Positions 33,057 through 45,445 of a DNA stretch of 64,000 bases are shown in pieces. Position 1 is the stretch's first letter, and every line of letters begins with the position of its first letter. The position numbers and the translations under genes are program-made. Source of the DNA: Cryobacterium adonitolivorans (lineage in GTDB: Bacteria > Actinomycetota > Actinomycetes > Actinomycetales > Microbacteriaceae); assembly GCF_004402695.1 (NCBI RefSeq), contig NZ_SOFL01000056.1:1-64000 (forward strand). The letters run 5' to 3'. Under the pieces are notes generated by a model that was not told the DNA's origin, did no database searches, and saw only the letters and a list, made by a program, of their open reading frames with translations.

Positions 33057-33357
33057 AGGGCGGCCGAGGGGAGCCGCGGGGGAGGTCGGGTTCCCCTCCA
33101 GAGTAACCCCGGCGGCGAGGCGCTGACGCCCGCTTGGGGGTGTGCCGCGAGCTTTCCGGTCCCGGCGGCCCGTTCCCGGCCCCCGGTGAGCGGATGCGCG
33201 CTGCGGCCGCCGGGCGTGTTGCGCCGCATCCCGCAGCGCCTCAGTCCGTACAACTGTTGCCAATGCGGACTTCTGCGTCCGGTGCGCCGGGACCAATCGT
33301 CCGCACCGGGAAACAGTTGCCCCAGGGAGGAGCTCAAATTGCCTCGGGGAGGAGCTC
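33057..33357. other. Gene-free stretch with a diverged family A-like repeat
   Basis: No convincing gene. AACTGTTGCCAATGCGGAC (33252-33270) and GTCCGCACC..AACAGTTGCC (33299-33321) form an imperfect inverted element resembling family A. Two direct copies of a GCC(C/T)C(A/G)GGGAGGAGCTC unit follow at about 33319-33355. Confidence 0.5.
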
Positions 33358-34227
33358 TCAGTTGCCGATCTGGAACACCGTGCGGCCGGGCAGCGGCGAC
33401 GGCGTGGCCGTGGCATCCGTGGACACCGACGCGGCGGACATGAACTGGGCCAGCTCGGCGCCCTCGACCACCTTGGCCGGATGCGGTCCGCCGGCCAGCA
33501 GCCGCGGCGCCCAGTGCAGGTCGAGCGGGGTGTGCGCGGCGACGAAGACGATGTTGCCGAACCGGCGTCCCTTGAGCACCTGCGTCTCGGCCAGGCCGAT
33601 GACGTGCCCGAACACCGCCGACAGTGTGGCGGCCTGGGTGCGGGCGAACGCGAGGCCCGGCCCATCCGCCACGTTCACGGCGAGCACGCCGCGCGGCGAG
33701 AGTAAGGGAGCGGCCAGCTCGTAGAACTCCCGGCTGGTCACGTGCGCGGGGGTGCGGGCGCCGGAGAAGATGTCGACGACCACGAGGTCCACCGCACCGT
33801 GTAGCCCGGCGGGCAGCTTGCCGAGCACCTCGCGAGCGTCGCCGTGCCGCACGCGCAGGTTGGCGCGTTTGTCCCAGGGCAGTTCGGCGCGGACGAAGTC
33901 GATGAGGTCGCTCTCGATCTCCACCACCTGCTGCCGGGATCCGGGCCGGGTTGCCTCCACATACCGGGGCAGGGTGAGCGCGCCGGCACCCAGGTGCACG
34001 GCGGTGATGGCCTCGCCCGGGTCGCCGATCAGGTCGATGACGTGCCCGATGCGCTGGATGTACTCGAAGAACAGCTCGTCGGGGTTGTCGATGTTCACGT
34101 GCGACTGCGGCGTGCCGTCCACCACCAGCTGGTAGCTGCCCGGCGTGAACCGGTCAGGCTCGATGACGGCCTGGTGCCCGCTCAGTTTCAGCGTGATCGT
34201 CGGATGTTCGTGCTCGCCCCTGCTCAT
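33358..34227 (-). CDS. Spermidine synthase-like methyltransferase-fold protein
   Basis: A 289-residue protein with the polyamine synthase fold. The SAM-binding part has AVHLGAGALTLPRYV (glycine-rich loop) and QVVEIESDLIDFV (acidic loop), followed by HGDAREVL and VDLVVVDIFSGARTP. The catalytic aspartate region is VVDIFSG. It lacks the N-terminal tetramerisation domain of true spermidine synthases. This stand-alone form is common in actinobacteria and its product is unproven. The ATG at 34227 begins MSRGEHEH. Its stop lies within a short repeat. Confidence 0.78.
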   Translation of the reverse strand: MSRGEHEHPTITLKLSGHQAVIEPDRFTPGSYQLVVDGTPQSHVNIDNPDELFFEYIQRIGHVIDLIGDPGEAITAVHLGAGALTLPRYVEATRPGSRQQVVEIESDLIDFVRAELPWDKRANLRVRHGDAREVLGKLPAGLHGAVDLVVVDIFSGARTPAHVTSREFYELAAPLLSPRGVLAVNVADGPGLAFARTQAATLSAVFGHVIGLAETQVLKGRRFGNIVFVAAHTPLDLHWAPRLLAGGPHPAKVVEGAELAQFMSAASVSTDATATPSPLPGRTVFQIGN

Positions 34228-34648
34228 CCCCCCAGTCTGACAGCCCCACCGCCCGCCCCGCCTCACGGCCGCTGAGCCCGGCGCATCCGTTCGCCGGCTT
34301 GCGCCAACAGCACCCATCGCAGGCGTGGAGGGGGCACTCTGCGGCGAGTCACCGACAGCCGCGCCATCGACTTGCGCCGAAAGTCCCCTTGGTGCGCGTT
34401 GAAGGGGCGAACTGAAGCAATTCGCGAAACTGCCGGCCCGCAGTCAACGATGCGGCCGCCCTTTGGGCGGCCAGGCTCCCGCCGAGAAGCCACTTGGGGC
34501 CTGTGCATCCGCTCGCAACGGGCCCGAACTGCCCACTCGGCGACGGGCTGTGCGACGAGTGGTCACGTGGGGCCCGCGTCCGCGCGCGCAACGGGCCGCA
34601 CCTGTCCCCTCGAGACGATTCGAGAATGCGACTATGGGTCGGCTCGCG

Positions 34649-34738
34649 TGGTTTCGACAAGCTCAACCAGCGGATGCGTGGTTTCGACAGGCTCAACCAG
34701 CGGATGCCTGGTTTCGACAGGCTCAACCAGCGGAGAGG
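34649..34738. repeat. Three tandem 30-bp units (family D motif)
   Basis: TGGTTTCGACA(A/G)GCTCAACCAGCGGATG-type units start at 34649, 34679 and 34709. Two shortened copies, GAGCTCAACCAGCGGAGG and ACTCAACCAGCGCAGG, follow to about 34778. The core is also found at 42659-42680 and 49135-49188. Confidence 0.9.
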
Positions 34739-34921
34739 AGCTCAACCAGCGGAGGAGGACTCAACCAGCGCAGGACGAACCCATTCCGACACACGCGCCC
34801 AATGAACGCACGAGGCCACCGGATGAGGCACAATGGAGCAATTCAACACCCCGCCCCGCCGCTCCAGCCGGCCGGAAAAACCGGGTTATACCTGAGAATT
34901 TGGCCAAGGTCAACATTCCAG

Positions 34922-34950
34922 TAGACACGGGCGCAATAACGGCATATAGT
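34922..34950 (+). promoter_or_regulatory. Probable main promoter of rpoBC
   Basis: TAGACA (34922-34927) and TATAGT (34945-34950) are separated by 17 bp, close to the vegetative sigma consensus. A second -35-like TTGACC starts at 34950 with a TAACTC box at 34972. The resulting leader of about 185 nt precedes rpoB. Confidence 0.65.
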
Positions 34951-35142
34951 TGACCTTTGCGCTCCCAGATTTAACTCTGCCTTCATATTGCGGTCGGCTT
35001 TGCGTGCTCAAGCCACCTTGCAGCACATTTCTGAGCCGGATGTCCTCATATCGCGGATGGACATCCCCGCCCAGGATCTGCGGAGTCCATACCAAATTAC
35101 TAACAGTGATTAGACCTGACGGGGTCCACGGAGGTTACTTCC

Positions 35143-38100
35143 TTGGCTGCTGCGCGCAACGCAACCACCAATTCACCCAAGAACGGACGAGCCGCTGGCC
35201 GTCTTTCGTTCGCAAAGATTTCTGACAACCTCACGGTTCCCGATCTGCTGGCTTTGCAGACCGAGAGCTTTGACTGGCTCGTCGGCAACGACATCTGGAA
35301 AGCACGCCTCGCCGAGGCCCAGGCCGCCGGTCGTAACGACCTGAACGCTCGCACCGGCCTCGACGAGATCTTCGAGGAGATCTCTCCGATCGAGGACCTT
35401 AGCGAAACGATGCAGCTGTCCTTCACCAACCCGGAGCTCGAGCCGGAGAAGTACACCATCGACGAGTGCAAGGAAAAGGGCAAGACCTACTCCGCACCGT
35501 TGTATGTGAACGCTGAGTTCATGAACCACCTCACCGGTGAGATCAAGACCCAGACCGTGTTCATGGGCGACTTCCCGCTGATGACCCCGAAGGGCACCTT
35601 CGTGATCAACGGCACCGAGCGTGTCGTCGTGTCGCAGCTGGTGCGTTCGCCCGGTGTGTACTTCAACCGCGAACAGGAGAAGACCTCCGACAAGGACATC
35701 TACTCCGCCCGCGTCATCCCGAGCCGTGGTGCCTGGCTCGAATTCGAGATCGACAAGCGCGACCAGGTCGGCGTTCGCATCGACCGCAAGCGCAAGCAGT
35801 CCGTCACGGTGTTCCTCAAGGCCCTCGGACTCACCTCCGAAGAGATCCTCGAGGAGTTCAAGGGCTTCGCGTCCATCGAGCTCACCCTTGAGAAGGACAA
35901 CATCCTCACCAAGGAAGAAGCCCTCAAGGACATCTACCGCAAGCTCCGCCCGGGAGAACAGGTTGCCGCCGAGGCCGCGCGTGCGCTGCTGGACAACTTC
36001 TTCTTCAACTCCAAGCGCTACGACCTGGCCAAGGTTGGTCGTTACAAGATCAACCGCAAGCTGGGCCTGGAGGCGCCGCTCACCGACTCCGTGCTCACGC
36101 TCCAGGACATCCTGGCCACGATCAAGTACCTGGTTGCCCTGCACGACAACCAGACCACGATCCGCGGCACCCGCGACGGCGTCGAGACCGACATCCGCAT
36201 CGACATCGACGACATCGACCACTTCGGTAACCGTCGTATCCGCGCCGTCGGCGAGCTCATCCAGAACCAGGTTCGCACCGGCCTGTCCCGCATGGAGCGC
36301 GTCGTTCGCGAGCGCATGACCACGCAGGACATCGAAGCGATCACCCCGCAGACCCTGATCAACGTGCGCCCCGTCGTCGCCGCGATCAAGGAGTTCTTCG
36401 GTACCAGCCAGCTGTCGCAGTTCATGGACCAGAACAACCCGCTCGCAGGACTGACGCACAAGCGTCGCCTGTCCGCGCTGGGCCCGGGTGGTCTGTCCCG
36501 TGACCGTGCCGGTGTCGAGGTGCGAGACGTTCACCCGTCGCACTACGGCCGCATGTGCCCGATTGAAACCCCGGAAGGCCCGAACATCGGCCTGATCGGT
36601 TCGCTCGCCTCGTTCGCGCGGATCAACGCCTTCGGTTTCATCGAGACCCCGTACCGTCGCGTCATCGACGGTGTCGTCTCCACGACGATCGACTACCTCA
36701 CCGCAAGTGAGGAAGACGAGTACATCGTCGCGCAGGCCAACGCCCCGCTGACCAAGGCCGCCCGCTTCGCCGAGACCCGTGTTCTCGCGCGTAAGAAGGG
36801 TGGAGAGGTTGACCTCTTCCCCGCAGAAGACATCGGCTACATGGATGTCTCGCCGCGCCAGATGGTGTCCGTCGCGACCTCGCTCATCCCCTTCCTCGAG
36901 CACGACGATGCTAACCGCGCACTCATGGGTGCCAACATGCAGCGCCAGGCTGTGCCGCTGCTGCTCAGCGACAGCCCGCTGGTCGGAACCGGTATGGAGG
37001 GCTTCGCGGCCATCGACGCCGGTGATGTGCTCACCGCGCAGAAGGCCGGTGTGGTCATGGAGGTGTCGGCTGACGTCGTCACCATCCAGCTCGACGAGGG
37101 CGGAACCCAGGACTACTACCTGCGCAAGTTCAGCCGCTCCAACCAGGGCACCAGCTACAACCACCGCGTCATCGTCAACGCCGGCGAGCGTATCGAGGCC
37201 GGCGAGGTCATCGCCGATGGTCCCGCTACCGACAACGGTGAGCTCGCACTCGGAAAGAACCTCCTCGTGGCATTCATGTCATGGGAGGGTCACAACTTCG
37301 AGGACGCCATCATCCTGAGCCAGAACCTGGTGAAGGACGACGTTCTCTCCTCGATTCACATCGAAGAGTACGAAGTGGATGCGCGCGACACCAAGCTGGG
37401 CAAGGAAGAGATCACTCGCGACCTGCCCAACGTCTCCCCGGACCTGCTTGCAGACCTGGACGAGCGTGGCATCATCCGCATCGGCGCCGAGGTTCGCCCC
37501 GGCGACATCCTCGTGGGCAAGGTCACGCCGAAGGGCGAGACCGAGCTTTCCGCCGAGGAGCGCCTGCTGCGTGCGATCTTCAACGAGAAGAGCCGCGAAG
37601 TTCGCGACACGAGCCTCAAGGTTCCCCACGGTGAGCGTGGCACCATCATCGGTGTCAAGGTCTTCGACTCGCAGGATGGCGACGACGAGCTCGGCTCGGG
37701 CGTCAACCAGCGTGTTGTCGTCTTCATCGCCCAGAAGCGCAAGATCACCGAGGGTGACAAGCTCGCCGGTCGTCACGGCAACAAGGGTGTCATCTCCAAG
37801 ATCCTGCCGGTCGAGGACATGCCGTTCCTCGCTGACGGAACCCCGGTTGACATCATCCTCAACCCGCTGGGTATCCCCGGTCGCATGAACTTCGGTCAGG
37901 TGCTGGAGACCCACCTCGGGTGGATCGCCAAGCAGGGCTGGCAGGTTGAGGGCAAGCCCAAGTGGGCCGGCCGTCTTCCCGAAGCCGCGCACAGCGCCGC
38001 CCCGAACACCAAGGTTGCGACCCCGGTATTCGACGGCGCGCTCGAGGAGGAAATCGCCGGCCTGCTCGACTCGACGACTCTGACTCGCGACGGCGACCGC

Positions 38101-38634
38101 CTGATCGACTCGACCGGAAAGACGCAGCTGTTCGACGGCCGCTCCGGCGAGCCGTACCCGATGCCCATCGCGGTCGGATACATGTACATCCTGAAGCTGC
38201 ACCACCTTGTCGACGACAAGATCCACGCACGCTCGACGGGTCCGTACTCCATGATCACGCAGCAGCCGCTGGGTGGTAAGGCGCAGTTCGGTGGACAGCG
38301 TTTCGGTGAGATGGAGGTGTGGGCGCTCGAAGCATATGGAGCCGCTTACGCCCTGCAGGAACTCCTGACCATCAAGTCGGACGACATCCTCGGCCGCGTC
38401 AAGGTGTACGAAGCCATCGTCAAGGGCGAGAACATTCAGGAACCCGGTATCCCCGAGAGCTTCAAGGTTCTGATCAAGGAAATGCAGTCGCTGTGCCTGA
38501 ACGTCGAGGTGCTCTCGGCCGATGGAACCGCAGTCAGCCTGCGCGACACGGATGACGAGGTCTTCCGCGCAGCGGAGGAACTGGGCATCAACATTTCCAC
38601 CCGGTTTGAGTCGTCTTCAATTGACGACATCTAA
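35143..38634 (+). CDS. rpoB: DNA-directed RNA polymerase beta subunit
   Basis: The 1163-residue beta subunit of RNA polymerase. Start is TTG at 35143, with GGAGG 8 nt upstream. Recognisable parts include [12 protein letters not shown] (beta2/protrusion), the rifampicin region around residues 421-446 ([29 protein letters not shown]), [15 protein letters not shown], and the C-terminal [20 protein letters not shown]. The Asp, His and Ser positions of the rifampicin pocket that commonly mutate to resistance are all wild type. The C-terminus has the usual actinobacterial shape. rpoC follows after 44 bp. Confidence 0.98.
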   Translation: MAAARNATTNSPKNGRAAGRLSFAKISDNLTVPDLLALQTESFDWLVGNDIWKARLAEAQAAGRNDLNARTGLDEIFEEISPIEDLSETMQLSFTNPELEPEKYTIDECKEKGKTYSAPLYVNAEFMNHLTGEIKTQTVFMGDFPLMTPKGTFVINGTERVVVSQLVRSPGVYFNREQEKTSDKDIYSARVIPSRGAWLEFEIDKRDQVGVRIDRKRKQSVTVFLKALGLTSEEILEEFKGFASIELTLEKDNILTKEEALKDIYRKLRPGEQVAAEAARALLDNFFFNSKRYDLAKVGRYKINRKLGLEAPLTDSVLTLQDILATIKYLVALHDNQTTIRGTRDGVETDIRIDIDDIDHFGNRRIRAVGELIQNQVRTGLSRMERVVRERMTTQDIEAITPQTLINVRPVVAAIKEFFGTSQLSQFMDQNNPLAGLTHKRRLSALGPGGLSRDRAGVEVRDVHPSHYGRMCPIETPEGPNIGLIGSLASFARINAFGFIETPYRRVIDGVVSTTIDYLTASEEDEYIVAQANAPLTKAARFAETRVLARKKGGEVDLFPAEDIGYMDVSPRQMVSVATSLIPFLEHDDANRALMGANMQRQAVPLLLSDSPLVGTGMEGFAAIDAGDVLTAQKAGVVMEVSADVVTIQLDEGGTQDYYLRKFSRSNQGTSYNHRVIVNAGERIEAGEVIADGPATDNGELALGKNLLVAFMSWEGHNFEDAIILSQNLVKDDVLSSIHIEEYEVDARDTKLGKEEITRDLPNVSPDLLADLDERGIIRIGAEVRPGDILVGKVTPKGETELSAEERLLRAIFNEKSREVRDTSLKVPHGERGTIIGVKVFDSQDGDDELGSGVNQRVVVFIAQKRKITEGDKLAGRHGNKGVISKILPVEDMPFLADGTPVDIILNPLGIPGRMNFGQVLETHLGWIAKQGWQVEGKPKWAGRLPEAAHSAAPNTKVATPVFDGALEEEIAGLLDSTTLTRDGDRLIDSTGKTQLFDGRSGEPYPMPIAVGYMYILKLHHLVDDKIHARSTGPYSMITQQPLGGKAQFGGQRFGEMEVWALEAYGAAYALQELLTIKSDDILGRVKVYEAIVKGENIQEPGIPESFKVLIKEMQSLCLNVEVLSADGTAVSLRDTDDEVFRAAEELGINISTRFESSSIDDI

Positions 38635-38678
38635 GCCTGGCCACTGACGAATACTCGAAAACTTTCCAAGGAGAGAAA

Positions 38679-42575
<3,897 letters not shown>

Positions 42576-42592
42576 CCGAGTGTGATTCCCGG

Positions 42593-42620
42593 ATGGCCCC
42601 CTGCTCACGCAGGGGGCCAT
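42593..42620 (+). terminator. Hairpin terminating the rpoBC operon
   Basis: A perfect 12-bp stem ATGGCCCCCTGC/GCAGGGGGCCAT with a TCAC loop lies 18 bp after the rpoC stop. The following T-tract is poor (TCCCC). Confidence 0.7.
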
Positions 42621-42658
42621 TCCCCGTTAGCGCCCCTTCGCCGCTGATCGTGCCCACA

Positions 42659-42680
42659 CGCTGATCGAGCCTGTCGAGAT
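42659..42680. repeat. Single family D repeat
   Basis: CGCTGATCGAGCCTGTCGAG is the reverse complement form of the GGTTTCGACAGGCTCAACCAGCG core found at 34649 and 49166. Confidence 0.6.
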
Positions 42681-42771
42681 CCCGCTCGACGACCTCAGAT
42701 TGCACGCATGTTCACCAGTTTCGACCGTCTCACCCCGTGACCGGCGCCATCCCACAGATACGCTGGGCCCC

Positions 42772-42813
42772 ATGAAGACCAGCTTCTTCTCCAAAACACG
42801 CGGTGCGTCATGA
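42772..42813 (+). CDS. Leader peptide MKTSFFSKTRGAS coupled to the nitroreductase operon
   Basis: A 13-codon frame starts 7 nt after a TACGCT box (42759-42764) and ends in TGA overlapping the ATG of the next gene (ATGA, 42810-42813). This suggests that a leaderless mini-ORF is translated first and that the main gene is started by termination-reinitiation. Confidence 0.4.
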   Translation: MKTSFFSKTRGAS

Positions 42814-43277
42814 ATCGTGACGAGTCCCTCCGGCAGATGTACGCCGGCGGACGCCCGAACCGGCGGGCGCGGTTCTTGAACCGAATCAGCGCACTGGTGT
42901 TCTCTCTCGGCATCGTCGGCCATGGCGCTGTGAGCCTCGAGACGGTCAATCCGAAGTCGCGCACGCTGCTCACCCTGCCGCTCGTGGTCGCCCGCTACGA
43001 AGGCGGTGAGTACGTGGTCTCGATGCTGGGCCAGGGGTCGCGATGGGTGCGTAATGTGCGGGCCGCGAATGGGAAAGCCGTCATCCACGCCGGACGCAGG
43101 CGACAGGTGCTGCTCGAGGAGGTTCGCGCGGATGCTCGCCCTCCGATTCTCAAGGCCTTTCTGGCGCAAGCACCGGGCGCCCGGCCGCACTTTCCGGTCG
43201 ATCGGTCGGAGCCGGTCGCGGCATTCGAGACCATCGCAGCTGATTTCCCCGTGTTCAAGGTCCGGGATGTCCGGTAG
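42810..43277 (+). CDS. Deazaflavin (F420)-dependent nitroreductase family protein
   Basis: A 155-residue protein of the DDN/nitroreductase-deazaflavin family with a split beta-barrel fold. Visible features are PKSRTLLTLPLVVARYEGGEYVV, then LGQGSRWVRNVRAANGKAVI, which in the family contacts F420 phosphates, and the C-terminal HFPVDRSEPVAAFETIAADF. F420 dependence is inferred from the family. First gene of a three-gene set with a membrane protein and a second nitroreductase. The start overlaps the stop of the mini-ORF. Confidence 0.83.
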   Translation: MNRDESLRQMYAGGRPNRRARFLNRISALVFSLGIVGHGAVSLETVNPKSRTLLTLPLVVARYEGGEYVVSMLGQGSRWVRNVRAANGKAVIHAGRRRQVLLEEVRADARPPILKAFLAQAPGARPHFPVDRSEPVAAFETIAADFPVFKVRDVR

Positions 43278-43286
43278 GGACCAGCC

Positions 43287-44144
43287 ATGAATGCGGACAT
43301 TGTGTCTGAAGCGGTCGACCAACGACGAGCGCATACCGGGGCGAGAACCTGGTTGGGTCTGTCGATCGCCGCTGCTGCCCTGGCCTTCGTCGGCAGCGTG
43401 GTTGGACTCTCCGTCGACGGAATCTACGACAGTCTGACCTCGGCCTTTCTGTTCCAGGCGCTCGCACAGGACATCATCAATGCTGTCGTGGTCGCGCCGT
43501 TGGTAGTACTCTGCGCCGTTCTGGCTCTGCGCGGGTCGTATCGCGCGGGCCTGCTCTGCCTGGGGGCGGTCGCGTTCACCGTCTACAGTTACGTGATCTA
43601 CACCTTCTCAATACCGTTCGGTCCGATCTTCCCGGTGTGGGTCGGGGTGCTCGGCCTGAGCCTCTTCGCCCTGATCGGCGGGTTGGTGTCCTTCACCCGG
43701 GCGGGGGCGGTTGAGCGCTTTGCGCACAATCGTGCCACTGTGGTGGCGGCGTGGACTCTGCTGGTGGTGGCCGGGTTGTTCGGCCTGCTCTGGCTTTCGG
43801 AGGATCTGCCCGCTCTGCTCGCTGGCGTGAGGCCTCAAAGCGTCATCGACATGGCCCTGCCAACCAATCCCGTCCACATCCTCGACTATGCGTTTTTTCT
43901 CCCGGCAGCAGTGTGGGCCGGTGTTGGGCTACTTCACCGACGGGCCTTCGCTCACCCGATCACAGCGGCCTTCCTCGTATTTCTCCTCCTGACCTGCCTG
44001 CCGATTCTGATCACGCCGTTCGTGCAGATGGCCCTTCGCGCGCCGGCGTCGTGGGGGGTCATGATTCCGATCGGTACCATGGCGGCGGTCATCGTTGGCG
44101 TGCTGAGTTGGTTCCTGGGAACGCTTCGAACGGAGCGCCCTTGA
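43287..44144 (+). CDS. Polytopic membrane protein of unknown function
   Basis: A 285-residue protein with eight or nine hydrophobic helices and short loops. No catalytic motif is recognised. It begins 9 bp after the nitroreductase gene and overlaps the next gene by 4 nt (TTGA), so it is part of an operon between two nitroreductase-type genes. It may supply electrons, a lipid substrate or membrane anchoring for them, but that is inference. Confidence 0.75.
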   Translation: MNADIVSEAVDQRRAHTGARTWLGLSIAAAALAFVGSVVGLSVDGIYDSLTSAFLFQALAQDIINAVVVAPLVVLCAVLALRGSYRAGLLCLGAVAFTVYSYVIYTFSIPFGPIFPVWVGVLGLSLFALIGGLVSFTRAGAVERFAHNRATVVAAWTLLVVAGLFGLLWLSEDLPALLAGVRPQSVIDMALPTNPVHILDYAFFLPAAVWAGVGLLHRRAFAHPITAAFLVFLLLTCLPILITPFVQMALRAPASWGVMIPIGTMAAVIVGVLSWFLGTLRTERP

Positions 44145-45352
44145 GCCACACGCCACAGAAGCACCGTGTCCGACGAATCGTGTTCATCACGATCGGGGCG
44201 GTCGCCGGCGTGCTCGGGCTGGGTCTCGGTGCGATCCTGATTGTCGGTGGAGTGTTCGTTCCCGCGACCTACCTCCAGCCGTGGAACGTGACGTACTACC
44301 AGCAGTCGACCGACGCTCGAATGCAGGTTGTCGCCCATGCGGTCCTGGCGCCGAGCGGACACAATATGCAGCCGTGGAACGTTGTGCTCGACACGGCCGA
44401 TGCGAGCGTTCTCTACCTTTACGCAGACCCGAGCCGACTCACTCCGGCAGTCGATCCGGATTCACGGCAGACCGTGGTTTCGCAGGGAGCCTTTCTCGCC
44501 TACCTCCGGGTCGCTGCCGAGGAGCTGGGGTACTCGGCCTCGTTCGAGTTGTTCCCGGACGGGAGCTATGACGAGACCGACCTGAAGAAGTCGATGAGTC
44601 AGCGGCCGGTTGCTCGGGTCACCCTGGCGAAGGACCCATCCGTGGCCACCGAGGACTACTCGTCCCTGTTCATTTCCGACACGAATCGTGCCCCGTACAC
44701 GGCGGCGCCCCTGACCAGGGCGCAGACGGAAGCGCTGACGGCCCTCGCCGACAACTCTGCGGCACGTCTGTCCATACTCAGCGACAAGCAGGACATGACC
44801 ACACTCGGCGCTTTCGGCGTCGAGGGAACCCTGATCGAAACTCAGTACCCGGCTGCCACCGCGGAGAGCGCAGCAGTGTTCCATGGTACGGAGCAAGCCA
44901 AGAACGAGGCGCGTTCGGGATTCGCCGTGGAGGGCCAGGGAACCACGGGATTCAAGAAATACTTTCTCCAGGGTCTCATCACGGCTTTTCCCGCCCTGAA
45001 CGACGACACTGCCGGAGCCAGGAATGCGATCGCCCTGACGGATGCCGGCGTGCACAACACGGCCGCATACGGACTCATCAGTACGCCGGCAAACACCCGC
45101 ACGGAGCAGGTCGAGGCCGGGATCCTGTATGCGCAGTTCTCCCTCCACGCCCGCACCCTCGGCCTGGTCATGCAACCGTTGAGCCAGGTCCTGCAGGAAT
45201 ACCCGACGATGGCCGTGCCCTATGCGGCAATCCATGCTGAGTACGCACCTGAGGGGCAAACGATCCAGATGCTCGTCCGCGTCGGCACCCCCACGATCGA
45301 GTATCCGGTGTCGATGAGGCGCGATGTGACGTCCCTCTTGCGCACGCCCTGA
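44141..45352 (+). CDS. Membrane-anchored nitroreductase-like protein
   Basis: A 403-residue protein with an N-terminal membrane helix (about 13-40) followed by a nitroreductase-fold domain. The FMN-binding beginning is HAVLAPSGHNMQPWNVVLD (about 68-86), where classic nitroreductases have SxxNxQPW. Later segments SLFISDTNRAPYTAAPL and LHARTLGLVMQPLSQVL match the TM-containing nitroreductase-like family. The start TTG at 44141 overlaps the previous stop and has GGAG upstream. The catalytic domain would face outside the membrane, which is unusual for an FMN enzyme. Confidence 0.75.
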   Translation: MSHTPQKHRVRRIVFITIGAVAGVLGLGLGAILIVGGVFVPATYLQPWNVTYYQQSTDARMQVVAHAVLAPSGHNMQPWNVVLDTADASVLYLYADPSRLTPAVDPDSRQTVVSQGAFLAYLRVAAEELGYSASFELFPDGSYDETDLKKSMSQRPVARVTLAKDPSVATEDYSSLFISDTNRAPYTAAPLTRAQTEALTALADNSAARLSILSDKQDMTTLGAFGVEGTLIETQYPAATAESAAVFHGTEQAKNEARSGFAVEGQGTTGFKKYFLQGLITAFPALNDDTAGARNAIALTDAGVHNTAAYGLISTPANTRTEQVEAGILYAQFSLHARTLGLVMQPLSQVLQEYPTMAVPYAAIHAEYAPEGQTIQMLVRVGTPTIEYPVSMRRDVTSLLRTP

Positions 45353-45396
45353 TTCGTGGGACCTGAGTCGAAACTCCACAGCGAGCGGCGGACCGG

Positions 45397-45402
45397 TAGA
45401 AT
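45397..45402 (+). promoter_or_regulatory. Probable -10 box of the GGDEF-EAL gene
   Basis: TAGAAT lies 44 nt before the start codon pair at 45446/45449; a clear -35 element is not seen. Confidence 0.4.
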
Positions 45403-45445
45403 TCTCAGGACGACCGGCGCTCCTGCCTATCGGGAGCAGAGGCAC

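Larger units (their letters stand above)
34228..35142. other. Long gene-free region upstream of rpoB
   Basis: No reading frame here looks coding apart from those of flanking genes. It contains a GGCCGCCC-TTT-GGGCGGCC hairpin (34451-34469) and two diverged copies of a CACNTGGGGCC...CGCAACGGGC segment (about 34490-34535 and 34563-34605). It also contains the 30-bp tandem array (34649-34738) and the AT-richer rpoB promoter region from about 34900. Confidence 0.65.

Noticed and set aside
33358-33724. Plus-strand frames opposite the spermidine synthase-like gene
   Set aside because: They lack domain character, while the minus-strand frame has clear SAM-binding motifs.
34649-34778. Possible CRISPR array
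   Set aside because: The 30-bp units are directly adjacent with no unique spacers and no cas genes nearby, and the same core occurs singly elsewhere.
34228-35142. tRNA or small RNA gene in the gap before rpoB
   Set aside because: No cloverleaf or conserved T-loop pattern was found; the only clear structures are short hairpins and the repeats listed.
35143-38634. Possible rifampicin-resistant rpoB
   Set aside because: The rifampicin pocket residues read as the sensitive type (FMDQ, THKRR and LSALG contexts).
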